Below are positions 5,709-6,391 of a stretch of DNA of 6,391 nucleotides, piece by piece. The stretch comes from CAZCFB01 sp964511535. Its GTDB lineage: Bacteria; Myxococcota_A; Polyangia; GCA-2747355; CAZCFB01. Location: assembly GCA_964511535.1 (NCBI GenBank), contig CAZEFW010000272.1, positions 1 to 6,391 of the forward strand, written 5' to 3'. How positions within the stretch are numbered: position 1 is the first letter of the stretch; every line of letters begins with the position of its first letter. The notes beneath the pieces were generated by a model. The model saw nothing but the letters and a program-made list of their open reading frames with translations, ran no database searches and was not told the DNA's origin. Both the position numbers and the translations under genes were made by a program.

Positions 5709-6391
5709 ATGTTTACCGTTGTCGTCACCGAAAAAGGTGGAGAGCAAAGGCGCCAGGAGTTCGACAAACCCGAAGTGACCATCGGGCGTGTTCAAGGAAA
5801 CGACGTCATCCTCCCCAAGGGGAACGTCTCTAAGCGCCACTCCCGGATCGTGCTCAAGGACGAGAAGTTCATCATCGTCGACCTGAAGAGCACCAACGGG
5901 ACCTACGTCAACGGGCGCAAGATCACCAGCCCCATCGTGATCAAGGCGACCGACAAGATCTACATCGGTGATTTCATCCTCACCGTCGAAGAAGAAGGGG
6001 CCGCCGTTCAGCCGAGCGTGCCCACGCCGCCGCCTGCGGACCGCAAGCCGCCGCCGCCGCCGCCGGGCAAGCGCACCGATGGTGGCGGGCCGCCTGACAT
6101 GGCGCCGCCGCCTGACATGGCGCCGCCGCCTGGTGCGCCGCCTGCCCCGGGCGGTCCGCCGCCTGACATGGCGCCGCCTCCAGGCGCGCCGCCTGCCCCG
6201 GCCGGTCCGCCGCCCGACATGGCGCCTCCGCCAGGCGCGCCGCCTGCCCCGGCCGGCCCTCCGCCCGACATGGCGCCGCCGCCCGACATGGCGCCGCCAC
6301 CCGGCGCGCCGCCTGCCCCGGCCGGTCCTCCGCCTGACATGGCGCCGCCGCCCGACATGGCGCCGCCGCCCGACATGGCGCCGCCGCCCGA
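5709..6391 (+). CDS. FHA-domain protein with Pro-rich repeat tail (3' end outside window)
   Basis: The frame starts at ATG 5709 and stays open to the right edge (227 complete codons). Residues 4-95 form a forkhead-associated domain with its phosphothreonine-binding residues: G26-R27, S41-x-x-H44, N63-G64-T65 and N68-G69. It should bind phosphothreonine peptides, hence act with Ser/Thr kinases. From residue 102 the sequence is Pro-rich, and from 128 it is a repeat of PPPDMA and PPPGAPPAPAG that continues past the edge. In Myxococcota Tad clusters an FHA protein is often found near the CpaF ATPase, sometimes fused to it. A further C-terminal domain here cannot be excluded. It follows the secretin closely and probably shares its transcript. 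A role in regulating or positioning the pilus is inferred from context only. Confidence 0.87.
   Translation, partial: MFTVVVTEKGGEQRRQEFDKPEVTIGRVQGNDVILPKGNVSKRHSRIVLKDEKFIIVDLKSTNGTYVNGRKITSPIVIKATDKIYIGDFILTVEEEGAAVQPSVPTPPPADRKPPPPPPGKRTDGGGPPDMAPPPDMAPPPGAPPAPGGPPPDMAPPPGAPPAPAGPPPDMAPPPGAPPAPAGPPPDMAPPPDMAPPPGAPPAPAGPPPDMAPPPDMAPPPDMAPPP
6090..6391 (+). repeat. 18-bp and 51-bp in-frame tandem repeats encoding PPPDMA / PPPGAPPAPAG
   Basis: The array contains nine complete Asp-Met-Ala codon triplets in a Pro/Ala/Gly background. A 51-bp unit (17 residues, PPPDMA then PPPGAPPAPAG) alternates with extra copies of the 18-bp PPPDMA unit. The last visible part is three successive PPPDMA copies. 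All changes are multiples of three. The Met/Gly-rich minus-strand frames across it are artefacts. The array runs off the window, so its total length is unknown. Confidence 0.85.

Noticed and set aside
6008..6376. Minus-strand Met-Ser-Gly-Gly repeat protein
   Set aside because: It is the reverse reading of the FHA proline repeat. The FHA frame starts with a good ribosome binding site and an intact domain and continues through the repeat.

Overview
The window is high-GC DNA that most likely comes from a Myxococcota (deltaproteobacterial) chromosome. Three features point there: a subtilisin-like protease ending in a MYXO-CTERM-type Cys/transmembrane/basic tail, a PEGA-domain protein behind a Pro-Lys linker, and a Tad/Flp pilus cluster that includes an FHA protein. 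The assignment is inferred from these protein features. No rRNA or tRNA gene is present to confirm it.

Layout. Bases 1-364 hold the C-terminal end of a PEGA-domain protein on the plus strand. It converges across a strongly structured 143-bp spacer on a minus-strand pair. The downstream gene of that pair (508-1494) encodes a [2Fe-2S] ferredoxin domain with a very long Ala/Glu/Lys/Pro tail. The upstream gene (1538-3049) encodes an exported S8 serine protease. The two are 43 bp apart and are probably co-transcribed, protease first.

A 239-bp divergent intergenic region separates the protease from the plus-strand Tad (tight adherence, type IVb pilus) cluster. The cluster reads: Flp-type pilin (3289-3558), a hairpin and heptamer repeat spacer, an A24 prepilin peptidase of the CpaA/TadV type (3658-4203), a CpaC/RcpA secretin (4241-5656), and an FHA-domain protein (5709 to beyond the right edge). 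Together they would process the pilin (peptidase), pass the pilus through the outer membrane (secretin), and possibly link assembly to Ser/Thr phosphorylation (FHA). The motor ATPase and platform genes are not in view and would be expected to the right. No cpaB/rcpC gene lies between the peptidase and the secretin.

Three of the six proteins (PEGA, ferredoxin, FHA) carry long low-complexity tracts encoded by tandem DNA repeats. I see no CRISPR array, insertion sequence, tRNA or rRNA. The most unusual item is the ferredoxin with its roughly 200-residue low-complexity tail; the rest is a recognisable protease and Tad locus with some notable spacer structures.
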